Source of the DNA: Lewinellaceae bacterium
Lineage (GTDB): Bacteria; Bacteroidota; Bacteroidia; Chitinophagales; Saprospiraceae
Direction: 5' to 3'
Assembly (NCBI GenBank): GCA_016708875.1
Contig: JADJFA010000042.1
Location: forward strand, 62,001 to 126,000
Length of the DNA: 64,000 bases
Numbering within the stretch: the first letter of the stretch is position 1; the number at the start of each line of letters is the position of its first letter. The notes beneath the pieces are model-generated. The model was not told where the DNA came from, did not search any database, and worked only from the letters and a program-made list of their open reading frames with translations. Made by a program: the position numbers and the translations under genes. Positions 56,406 through 64,000 of this stretch are shown one piece after another.

Positions 56406-57434
56406 TTATTTTTTAACTGCGCTTGAATCCGCCGCCACGAAATAAATAATCCGCGTGAGCCACTTGGCCGTATCGGGTTCCTGTTCGGGTCCGGTGACGT
56501 ATTCTTCTATGGTGGGCGGGACGTACTTTAGTTTTTTGTCCGCCAGATAATCGTCCATTGCGCCGTGTGCTTCTGCGGTAAGGGCAAAATCACCGAGATA
56601 TTCTATCAACAGGGCCTTGCCGCCGATGCTGATGATTTGCACGTCATTGGCTGTTTTTACCTGCTTGTCGAGCGGGATAGCGACGGCCATATCGGTATTC
56701 ATCGCGACGGTATCATAACTCCAAAAGAATCCGCTCGGATTTCCCATCATTTTTGCACCCGCTTTGCTTGATTCTTCCATGACTTTGCCAATATTTTCGG
56801 TAAAAAACTGCGGAATGTCTTGAAAGTCAACCACCTCGCGCAAGGCAGCGTAATGAGTAATGGGCCTTTCGGTTTCGCGCACTACATAGCCCCGGTATTT
56901 TTTTGGTGCGAGGGCTTCGCAGTATTTTTTGAGGTTGACGAGGCCGATTTCGTAGTCCTCGCCGACAAAGGCGTTGATGTCTGTGAATAACCCACCCACC
57001 CGCATGGAGAATGGCAAATGCATGTCCATCACCCAGGTAATTTTGGTCATTTGGCTGTCCCCTTGGATCAGGAAATAGCTCTGTGAAGTGTCAAGACCAA
57101 AATCCACTTCATAGTCTATCCGTTCCGGACTTACCGACACTATTTTCTGGTAACCCACTCCAACTTTTTTATGGGTGCTGTTCCATTTGTACACGGTGCC
57201 TACTTCCCCATCGGGGCCTTCGATGCTGGTTTTCATGGTCGTGTCCATAAAATGCCAGGGCGACCAGTTGGTGAAATTCTTGAACAAACGCACTTGCTCG
57301 TACACAATTTCACGTGGAGCTTCAATCTCCATGCTGCGCTCAATACGGTACGATTTTTTGGCAAAAAAGCTCAACAAAAGCCATAATGTGGCCAGGCCGA
57401 GCACAATGAAAAGGAGGTATTTTAATGCTTTCAT
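56406..57434 (-). CDS. SRPBCC domain protein with GyrI-like effector-binding domain
   Basis: A 342-residue protein anchored by an N-terminal membrane helix (YLLFIVLGLATLWLLLSFF). Residues about 30-170 are an SRPBCC/polyketide cyclase-like domain (IERSMEIEAPREIVYEQV, NWSPWHFMDTTM), and about 185-330 a GyrI-like/AraC effector-binding domain (YAALREVVDFQDIPQFFTEN, KALLIEYLGDF). Such pairings are common in Bacteroidota; they may sense hydrophobic small molecules. No enzyme activity can be inferred. Confidence 0.85.
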   Translation of the reverse strand: MKALKYLLFIVLGLATLWLLLSFFAKKSYRIERSMEIEAPREIVYEQVRLFKNFTNWSPWHFMDTTMKTSIEGPDGEVGTVYKWNSTHKKVGVGYQKIVSVSPERIDYEVDFGLDTSQSYFLIQGDSQMTKITWVMDMHLPFSMRVGGLFTDINAFVGEDYEIGLVNLKKYCEALAPKKYRGYVVRETERPITHYAALREVVDFQDIPQFFTENIGKVMEESSKAGAKMMGNPSGFFWSYDTVAMNTDMAVAIPLDKQVKTANDVQIISIGGKALLIEYLGDFALTAEAHGAMDDYLADKKLKYVPPTIEEYVTGPEQEPDTAKWLTRIIYFVAADSSAVKK

Positions 57435-57446
57435 AGTATGAAAAAG

Positions 57447-57476
57447 TTGGTATGTGAACTATGTGTGCTATGTGGT
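57447..57476. repeat. Single arm of the CACATAGTT word family
   Basis: GTTGGTATGTGAACTATGTG and TGCTATGTGGTT share the words of the repeat at 52230-52304, here without an inverted partner, between the SRPBCC and RNase HII genes. Confidence 0.65.
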
Positions 57477-57481
57477 TATAA

Positions 57482-58087
57482 TTAAAACAAGACCAATTGT
57501 TCGCCAGCGGGGAGCAATTGGAACGTGCGACGATGCCAGGGCGAAATGCCGTGCTGCCGGATGGCTTTTCGGTGCATTTCGGTGGGGTAGCCTTTGTTTT
57601 GGCACCAATAATAATGTGGGTGCGCTGAATGTAGCTTAAGCATGGCCTCGTCGCGGTGGGTTTTTGCAAGGATAGAAGCCGCCGCAATGGAGGCGTATTT
57701 GCCGTCGCCTTTTACCACACAAAGGTGGGGCGTGGCAGGGTAGGGATGGAATTTGTTGCCATCCACCAGGATAAACTGCGGGCGGGTATTGAGTGCGTTG
57801 AGGGCGCGATGCATGGCTAGCAGCGAGGATTGAAGGATGTTGATTCGGTCAATTTCTTCTGCGCTTACTTCAGCCACTGACCAGGCAAGGCTTTCCTTTT
57901 CAATGACTTCGCGCAGTTGGTCACGTTGGATTTCTGAAAGTTGTTTGGAGTCGTTCAGCAAAGGGTGATGAAAATCTTTTGGCAAAATAACCGCCGCCGC
58001 AAACACCGGACCTGCCAGACAGCCCCGGCCTGCTTCGTCGCAGCCGGCCTCCAGAAGTTCGGACTGATGAAAGGGGAGGAGAGCCAT
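57482..58087 (-). CDS. rnhB: Ribonuclease HII
   Basis: A 201-residue RNase HII that cleaves the RNA strand of RNA-DNA hybrids and removes single ribonucleotides. The metal-binding D17 and E18 lie in GCDEAGRGCLAGPV; LNDSKQLSEIQRDQLREVI, EIDRINILQSSLLAMHRAL, FILVDGNKF and the DGKYASIAAASILAK block follow. ATG 58087 (MALLPFHQSE) is the real start. The frame is also open upstream through 33-base tandem repeats to 58390, giving GHSLLDIGHSL units that are unlikely to be protein. Confidence 0.93.
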   Translation of the reverse strand: MALLPFHQSELLEAGCDEAGRGCLAGPVFAAAVILPKDFHHPLLNDSKQLSEIQRDQLREVIEKESLAWSVAEVSAEEIDRINILQSSLLAMHRALNALNTRPQFILVDGNKFHPYPATPHLCVVKGDGKYASIAAASILAKTHRDEAMLKLHSAHPHYYWCQNKGYPTEMHRKAIRQHGISPWHRRTFQLLPAGEQLVLF

Positions 58088-58107
58088 GGGGCGAAGGTCG
58101 GGAAATA

Positions 58108-58305
58108 AATGTCCAATGTCCAACAAGGAATGTCCAAGGGAATGTCCAATGTCCAACAAGGAATGTCCAAGGGAATGTCCAATGTCCAACAAGGAATGTC
58201 CAAGGGAATGTCCAATGTCCAACAAGGAATGTCCAAGGGAATGTCCAATGTCCAACAAGGAATGTCCAAGGGAATGTCCAATGTCCAACAAGGAATGTCC
58301 AATGA
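58108..58305. repeat. 33-base tandem repeat, six units
   Basis: Units start at 58108, 58141, 58174, 58207, 58240 and 58273; each begins AATGTCCAATGTCCAACAAG and ends GAATGTCCAAGGG, the last unit diverging at its end. The unit length is a multiple of three, and at least two frames are open on either strand. This is immediately upstream of rnhB. Confidence 0.95.
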
Positions 58306-58328
58306 CCAATGAAAATAGGGCAGAGGTG

Positions 58329-58712
58329 TTACTTGTTGCCTTTTGGCAGTTTTTCTTGGGCGGTAGAGATACTTTTGATGAAAATGGCAATCAATTCGTC
58401 ATTTTCTTTCAGTAACGGGAGTAGTCTTGCTTCCGGAAAAAAATTTCGTTTCAATATGAATTTGAGATTTACCATGGTTTCGCGCAGTTCTTTGAGCGCG
58501 ATTTTCATTTTATGAATAAAATCAGGCCTAGATTCAGCTGCTTGCGCTTCTCCATAATTGAGTGCTGGAGCCGTGCCAGACCGTACCAATTGTCCGCTAA
58601 GATGCTTACCTGAAGTTGTGTCAGGAAGTGACTCCGCCACATTGATGACTCTTGACCCAAATTCAATCAACCTTGATTCTAGGTCATATTTTATAGTTCT
58701 CTCTGGATTCAT
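58329..58712 (-). CDS. Four-helix-bundle protein of the S23/IVS family
   Basis: A 127-residue protein of the S23 family (TIGR02436), first known from intervening sequences in 23S rRNA genes and related to Avd of diversity-generating retroelements. Visible segments are DLESRLIEFGSRVINVAESL, SGKHLSGQLVRSGTAPALNY and GEAQAAESRPDFIHKMKIAL with KELRETMVNLKFI. Its biochemical role is not settled, though Avd binds nucleic acid. The gene is enclosed by inverted copies of the AATGTCCAATGTCC word (58089-58305 and 58803-58927), as if it were the cargo of a repeat-bounded element. Confidence 0.88.
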   Translation of the reverse strand: MNPERTIKYDLESRLIEFGSRVINVAESLPDTTSGKHLSGQLVRSGTAPALNYGEAQAAESRPDFIHKMKIALKELRETMVNLKFILKRNFFPEARLLPLLKENDELIAIFIKSISTAQEKLPKGNK

Positions 58713-58802
58713 TGTGGAAAAATTTTAAGTAAATTTATTGCCTTTATTTCATAGTTCCAAATCAGACTCCATCAATTTTTCGGGTGAGTCAATCTTTGAA
58801 AA

Positions 58803-58927
58803 CTTGGACATTGGACATTCCTTGTTGGATATTGGACATTTATTTTCCGACCTTCGCGCCTCTTTTCCAGAGCCTTGGACATTCCTTGTTGGGCATTGGA
58901 CATTCCCTTGGACCTTCGGCTTCCGCA
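58803..58927. repeat. Inverted copies of the 33-base word, right end of the S23 element
   Basis: 58803-58857 is the reverse complement of 58091-58140 with few changes, including non-word flank (GCGAAGGTCGGGAAATAAAT on the left, TTCCGACCTTCGC on the right). A second copy follows at 58871-58920 (CTTGGACATTCCTTGTTGGG...). Together with the left array they frame the S23 gene. The rest of the gap to 59083 shows no gene. Confidence 0.85.
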
Positions 58928-59083
58928 GATTTCAAATTGAAAATGTGCGCTTCCGTTTTTTTGGCCTGCTTTTTGCCAATGGACCTTCGTTCTTTTAATC
59001 CTTCCGTTGCAAGAACGGATTTCCCGGTAAGGAGCCATTAATCCAGGGCTCAATTTCTGACATCACCAATTGTTATTTTACCC

Positions 59084-59907
59084 ATGAATGTTTGCATACG
59101 CAACACATTTGTAAGCCTTTGGCTTTTATTTGGAGCAGTGTCGCTATCGGCGCAAGGGGCAAGTTTCTACTTCCCTTTTATCAACAATGCCGTGCCCGGC
59201 AGCAACAAACTGATGCCGCTCAAAGTCCTGAACTTTGACAGCGTGGTGGCCCTGCAAATGGTCGTTCGTTGGGACCCCAAAGTGCTGAAATACCTTACAA
59301 TAGACAACTTCGGGCTTGACGGTTTGACCCTGGGCGATTTCAACACGGCCCGTGCCCTCGACAGCGGCTACGTCCGCCTGCAATGGGAAGGCGCTAACTC
59401 CCTTCCTCCTGGCCATTCGGAGGCCGACAGCACCACCATTTTTCGGATGCGTTTTAATGTAATCGGCGCGGACAGCACCTGTTCTCCCGTTGAAATCACC
59501 GAATTACTCACCTTCCTCCCCTGAATTTTGAACTGGTAAAGGTGTTGCCCGATACAAGCAATGTCGGTTACAACCTGGATGAATCTCCACATACCAATGG
59601 TTTTGTCTGTATCGGATTTACCTCTTCGGCAGGCGAACCAGCAGCGAACGAGATTCCACTCTCGCTCTCGCCTAACCCATTTTCGGTATCCACCCAACTA
59701 AAATTTGACTTGGACGAAACGACTGACACTCAGATGTTTATCTCTGATGCCTTGGGTCGAATCGTCTTTAAAAGAGACTTTTTCAAGCTTCCACCAGGCC
59801 AACATGGCATGGTAATTGAAAATGGTATGCTTGGTGCTCCGGGACTTTATTTCCTCACGCTCCGAGCCGGTCGGAAGACCGCCACACGCAGCCTTGTTCT
59901 GTTTTGA
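59084..59907 (+). CDS. Secreted cohesin-like protein with T9SS sorting domain (frame break)
   Basis: About 275 residues. A signal peptide (FVSLWLLFGAVSLSAQG) precedes one cohesin-like beta sandwich (LMPLKVLNFDSVVALQMVVR, VLKYLTIDNFGLDGLTLGDF, STTIFRMRFNVIG). A T9SS type A sorting domain closes it (LSLSPNPFSVSTQLKFDLDE ... GLYFLTLRAGRK). The frame stops at 59524; adding one T at 59513-59514 gives LTFPPLNFELVKVLPDTSNV and continues. It is secreted to the cell surface or medium. The next gene has the same kind of cohesin-like domains, so the two may act together. Confidence 0.8.
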
Positions 59908-59974
59908 GTCATAGACATCTTAATTTTTTTACCCTCATCCATCTACTCTCACCCACCCACCGCAGTTAAAGAAT

Positions 59975-62900
59975 ATGAAACCGATTCTAACTCAATTTTT
60001 CGCAGGGTTATTCCTGTTGCTTGCCTCGCAAGCCTTCGGACAAGCCATAACCACCAGTTTTGTGGTAACACAGCCTGTCGCTCCGCCTTACCCGATAGGC
60101 ACCCATATCGTGGTTGAACTTCGTGTGACCAACTTTACCAATATTGAGTCCATGCAGTTCCCTATCACGTATAACAGTGTCGCGATGCGCTTCGACTCGC
60201 TCAGCAATGCGGCATTTGCCAACTGGGTTTACCCACCCAGTCTCGCAGCCAACCACCAATCGCTTGTTGCGCAATCGCGTATCGGCATTTCCTGGCAGGC
60301 TGATCTTGGCAACAACCCAACCGGGATGACGCTGGCCAATGGCGCCACCGTTTTTAAACTGCACTTCACGACTTTGGCAAATGCCGTTTCACCGGTCAAC
60401 ATCTCTGGTAATCAGGGAAGTATGCCACCTATTCCGCTGGAAATTGCGCGTCAAGGCCAGGGCCCTATCGTTGTAAACTACCAAGGTGGTGGTGTGGATA
60501 TTACTGTTGGAACAGGCAACCCGCCCCCTCCACCCTTGGTAGGCTTCAAAATTGTGGCCAACAATATCTATATCCCACAAGGCGAACGGGGCTGTATGCC
60601 TTTGACGGTCAATGATTTTGATCAAATTATTGCCATGCAGTTCTTGCTGCACTGGAACAATACAGTGCTGAACTATGAATGTGCGCGCAGCTTTAATATT
60701 CCCAGCTGGGCTGCGAGTGATTTTGCTCCGTATGCTCCCAGCCCCGGAACTTTAGTGGTGAAATGGGACGACCCCACACTTGCGGGGGTTACCAGACCAG
60801 ATGGTGGGCGGATTGTGGATGTGTGTTTCAAGGCAATAGGCGCGATAGGCTCACAAACCACCGTCACCATTGATGGTGTTGGCGGACCTCCAACTTTTGG
60901 CAATGCAGAAGCTTACAACGCAAACAGTGTAAACGTGTGGGAACTGAGCGGGCCTAACGGCGCCTCTGGCGTGAGCGCACCCATCAATATCATTGTTACA
61001 CCACCTGCTCCTACATATGTCACCTACACCATAGACACGGTGGAGTCAGCACAGACGGAGATTGGATGCGTGGCTGTGAAAGTCAAAAACTTTACCGCGA
61101 TCACCAATTCGGAGTTTGCATTGGCATACAATCCTGCTCAACTGGAGTATCAATCTGTACAGTTTGGCGTCAACCCGCTGGGCTTGATTCCTTCTAACAT
61201 AACGGTCCCTTCATTCCCCCCACTACCGACCCCACCTCCAGCGCTCAACTACGTTAAATTCCTTTGGTCAAATACCAACGGTGTAACAGTCGTAAATGAT
61301 TCCACAATTTTCAAGGCTTGTTTTAAAGTAATTGCTCCATCGGGCACTACTTCCAATATCAACGTCACCTCGACTGTCTGCCCAAACATCACGGGCATAG
61401 GTACTGCCAAGGCAGCCGGCGGTACTTCAATGACATGGAACAATGGATGGATCAAGTCGGTTACAAATGGACCGATTCCCACTGTAACGAATGTTAACTG
61501 CAACGGAGCCAGCACGGGAGCCATTACTCTTGACAACGGCACAGGGCCTACGCCTTCGGGTTATGTTTGGGCCGGCCCCAATGGCTTTAACTCTACCGCA
61601 CAAAACATAAGTGGCCTTAAGGTTGGAACGTACACCGTTACGGTTACCTATTCCGGTGGCAATACACTCACCGTTACCGCTACGATTTCCCAACCTCCTG
61701 CACTTTCACAAACAAATACCGTCAATACAGTCTCCTGCTTTGGTGGTAGCAATGGCGCCATCAACCTCACGCCAGCAGGTGGCACCCCTCCTTATACCTA
61801 CCTGTGGTCAAATGGTTCTACAGCACAAGACCCCAGTGGACTTCCTTTAGACTTTTATTCCGTCACCATTACAGACTCAAAGGGCTGTACCCATACAGCG
61901 CTCAATATTGCAGTTTCTGGCTTTACGGAAATAAAGCTTCCAAATGGCAATCCGATTGTCACAAATGTGACTTGTTCCGGACTTTCAACCGGTGGCATTG
62001 TTATCAGCCCCAACGGTGGTGCAGGAGGTTACACATACCTCTGGAGCACCGGTTCCACGGCAAAGGATTTAGCCAATGCCCCGGCAGGAACGTACACGGT
62101 AACCGTGACAGATATGAATGGATGTACCAAGGTGTTCTCGGGGGCGAGCTTTACCATCGCTTCACCGCCAGCTTTGGCCGTCGTTTTAGATAACAAAACG
62201 AACGTGAAGTGCATGAACACACCAACGGGCACAGCCAGCATTACAGTTTCGGGCGGTACGCCCGGCATGACATATTGCTGGAGCACTGGTGTTGGTCCAT
62301 GTGCTTCCAATAATGAAGACCCTATCAACCTTGCCGCTGGCACTTATACGCCAATCGTGACCGACCTAAACGGCTGCACGGCTACAGTGGCGAATGTGGT
62401 GATCTCTAATCCAGCCAACGCATTAGCCATATCAGGTACAACAACGAATTCTCCTTGTTTTGACCAACCTTCAGGCGGCATCAATGCTGCTGGTGGCGGT
62501 GGTTGGGGCAACTATCAATACGCCTGGACAGGCCCGGTTGGCAAGATTCCTTCGGTGCCGAATCGTACTCGACTGCGAGGTGGCCTTTACACCGTCACAG
62601 TTACCGACGGAGGACAATGTACTGGCACACAGACTTTTACAATAACTGGTTCGCCTGCCATTGTAGAGAGCACGGATATTCAGCATGTTACCTGTTTTGG
62701 TACCAACAACGGTGGCATTGACCTCGATCTTTCGGGCGGTAACCCACCTTATACGGTAGTTTGGAGTAATACAACGCTCACAGGGGAAACTATTGGCAAC
62801 CTGGCCCCGGGCTCTTACCAGCCTACGGTAACGGATGCGCAGTCTTGTACCAAAGTTTTTGCTGCCGTACTGGTTACGGGCCCTCAATTGCTTCTCATTG

Positions 62901-64000
62901 ACACAAGCATCACAGCAGCCAATCCGAGCAATGGCTCCATTGACCTTGAAATCCTGAGCGGCGGCACACCAATCTTCACTTACTTGTGGAGCAACGGGGC
63001 AACTACGCAAGACATTTCAGGATTGGCAGCAGGCACCTACACCGTGGTGGTGAAAGATGCAAACGCTTGCGAGCGCACGTTCTCGTTCACAGTTCCGAGC
63101 GGTAATGTCTTGGGCCAACCAGCAGTGGCCTTTATCAAAAACGCTTGTGACCACGACGGTCAAATTTGCCTTGAAATTGCACCAACAGCGACCAATTTCA
63201 CACCCTTTACAATCAACTGGGGTTTTGGCACGCTTCAGACGGATTCGCTTAACCCATGTATACCTAGTTTAGGTGCCGGTCTTTATAATGTGACCATCAC
63301 CGCTTCGAATGGCAACTCTTCTGTTCTTACGGGCATTACAGTTGGTCAGGACGATCCTGCGAGTGTGAACAGCCAAACGACAAACCCGTTTGACGAGTTG
63401 CACAATGGTAAAATCACGCTGAACCCGGCCCCTGGTGTGCTCGGTCAGTTGAGCTATTTGTGGGGACCACCGCTCAATACTACGGGCAATATAGTCAGCA
63501 ACCTCGACTCGGGCTTGTACATGGTGACCATTACGAACCAATTGTCAGGCTGTCAATCGGTCCTGGAATTTCCATTGATTCGGGAATATGCGCCATTTGT
63601 ATTCGTTGCCCTGCAAGGCTCTGTTACCCAACCCACCTGTGCCAGTGCAACAACAGGCGCCATTAACATCACAGTTCAAGGGGGCAATGCACCTTATACC
63701 TATCATTGGACTGGTCCCAATGGCTTTGATGAAACTTCCCAAAATATAATTGACCTTGGCCCAGGATTTTACAGCCTGACGATCACGGACGAAAACGGCA
63801 CTGTCCTGGATTCTACCTGGACCCTAACTTCCCAATCGAACCTCAACATCACGAACGTCAACGAAACCTCCCTGTACCCAAGCGGTCACCAAGTGAGCGG
63901 CGCTATTATGTGCGACGGTGAAGCATCTGTGGTGTTTATTGCCGGCTTAGGCAGCAGCAACATCGTTTGGAGCAATGGCGTGACAGGGCCTGATAACACG
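59975..64000 (+). CDS. Giant SprB-repeat surface adhesin with cohesin-like N-terminus (3' end outside window)
   Basis: The frame is open from ATG 59975 to the window edge (1342 residues visible). A signal peptide (QFFAGLFLLLASQAFGQA) precedes three cohesin-like domains: about 20-160, 185-340 and 345-500 (DFDQIIAMQFLLHWNN, NFTAITNSEFALAYNP). From residue about 505 there are about ten SprB repeats of 65-85 residues, each with a GGTPPYTYLWS-type strand and a GTYTVTVTDxxGC end. SprB-type proteins are T9SS-exported adhesins for gliding or attachment, and a C-terminal sorting domain is expected beyond the window. Near 62538-62575 one repeat seems briefly out of frame and back. Confidence 0.88.
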   Translation, partial: MKPILTQFFAGLFLLLASQAFGQAITTSFVVTQPVAPPYPIGTHIVVELRVTNFTNIESMQFPITYNSVAMRFDSLSNAAFANWVYPPSLAANHQSLVAQSRIGISWQADLGNNPTGMTLANGATVFKLHFTTLANAVSPVNISGNQGSMPPIPLEIARQGQGPIVVNYQGGGVDITVGTGNPPPPPLVGFKIVANNIYIPQGERGCMPLTVNDFDQIIAMQFLLHWNNTVLNYECARSFNIPSWAASDFAPYAPSPGTLVVKWDDPTLAGVTRPDGGRIVDVCFKAIGAIGSQTTVTIDGVGGPPTFGNAEAYNANSVNVWELSGPNGASGVSAPINIIVTPPAPTYVTYTIDTVESAQTEIGCVAVKVKNFTAITNSEFALAYNPAQLEYQSVQFGVNPLGLIPSNITVPSFPPLPTPPPALNYVKFLWSNTNGVTVVNDSTIFKACFKVIAPSGTTSNINVTSTVCPNITGIGTAKAAGGTSMTWNNGWIKSVTNGPIPTVTNVNCNGASTGAITLDNGTGPTPSGYVWAGPNGFNSTAQNISGLKVGTYTVTVTYSGGNTLTVTATISQPPALSQTNTVNTVSCFGGSNGAINLTPAGGTPPYTYLWSNGSTAQDPSGLPLDFYSVTITDSKGCTHTALNIAVSGFTEIKLPNGNPIVTNVTCSGLSTGGIVISPNGGAGGYTYLWSTGSTAKDLANAPAGTYTVTVTDMNGCTKVFSGASFTIASPPALAVVLDNKTNVKCMNTPTGTASITVSGGTPGMTYCWSTGVGPCASNNEDPINLAAGTYTPIVTDLNGCTATVANVVISNPANALAISGTTTNSPCFDQPSGGINAAGGGGWGNYQYAWTGPVGKIPSVPNRTRLRGGLYTVTVTDGGQCTGTQTFTITGSPAIVESTDIQHVTCFGTNNGGIDLDLSGGNPPYTVVWSNTTLTGETIGNLAPGSYQPTVTDAQSCTKVFAAVLVTGPQLLLIDTSITAANPSNGSIDLEILSGGTPIFTYLWSNGATTQDISGLAAGTYTVVVKDANACERTFSFTVPSGNVLGQPAVAFIKNACDHDGQICLEIAPTATNFTPFTINWGFGTLQTDSLNPCIPSLGAGLYNVTITASNGNSSVLTGITVGQDDPASVNSQTTNPFDELHNGKITLNPAPGVLGQLSYLWGPPLNTTGNIVSNLDSGLYMVTITNQLSGCQSVLEFPLIREYAPFVFVALQGSVTQPTCASATTGAINITVQGGNAPYTYHWTGPNGFDETSQNIIDLGPGFYSLTITDENGTVLDSTWTLTSQSNLNITNVNETSLYPSGHQVSGAIMCDGEASVVFIAGLGSSNIVWSNGVTGPDNT

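Noticed and set aside
58108..58305. Six regular 33-base units suggesting a CRISPR array
   Set aside because: The units are directly adjacent with no variable spacers, and no cas gene is near; it is a tandem repeat.

Overview
The window looks like a chromosomal stretch from a Bacteroidota bacterium, most likely Saprospiraceae/Lewinellaceae. The evidence is type IX secretion (T9SS) C-terminal sorting domains (3-278, 31083-33840, 59084-59907), a SprB-repeat adhesin (59975-64000), an exosortase N locus (46182-50239), a TonB receptor, LytTR regulators, and several TAnnTTTG -7 boxes with no obvious Shine-Dalgarno sites. I saw no rRNA or tRNA gene and no CRISPR array.

Layout. 0-5 kb: end of a T9SS-secreted protein, lipoprotein, ferritin, and an overlapping GH130/GT4 carbohydrate pair. 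5-11 kb: RluA, racemase, LysE-like and ATP-grasp genes on the minus strand, a cysteine-free double-glycine peptide precursor and a LytTR regulator. 11.5-17.5 kb: a three-gene candidate defence or signalling module, with a SIR2-TIR protein followed by two paralogous STAND NTPases that each carry a membrane segment and a helical C-terminus. 17.6-31 kb: housekeeping genes (M23 peptidase, acyltransferase, SDR, retropepsin, CtlX, DUF3667, an iron-sulfur operon, PRTase, dodecin, a propeller protein, DUF423). 31-45 kb: secreted sortilin-like protein, pirin, HigBA, ABC-F, recX fused to a gene remnant, TonB receptor, a two-component system with a vanadium haloperoxidase, ArsC. 46-50 kb: XrtN and its VIT/PEP-CTERM partner. 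50-59 kb: MpaB-like oxygenase, a LytTR/propeller histidine kinase pair, YceI, SRPBCC, RNase HII, and an S23 four-helix-bundle gene enclosed by inverted repeats. 59-64 kb: two cohesin-like surface proteins, the second a giant SprB-repeat adhesin cut by the window end.

Two patterns run across the whole window. First, many intergenic gaps hold long inverted repeats built from short repeated words. Several are nested one inside the loop of another (up to three layers at 45903-46155), the same word recurs at unrelated loci, and some copies run into coding DNA. Second, at least a dozen genes are split by one-base indels, mostly in short homopolymers. Rejoining the frames restores normal family sequence each time, so I annotate these as single genes and regard sequencing or assembly error as the likeliest cause. 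The region 27.04-27.81 kb, with long A, T and C runs, also looks unreliable.
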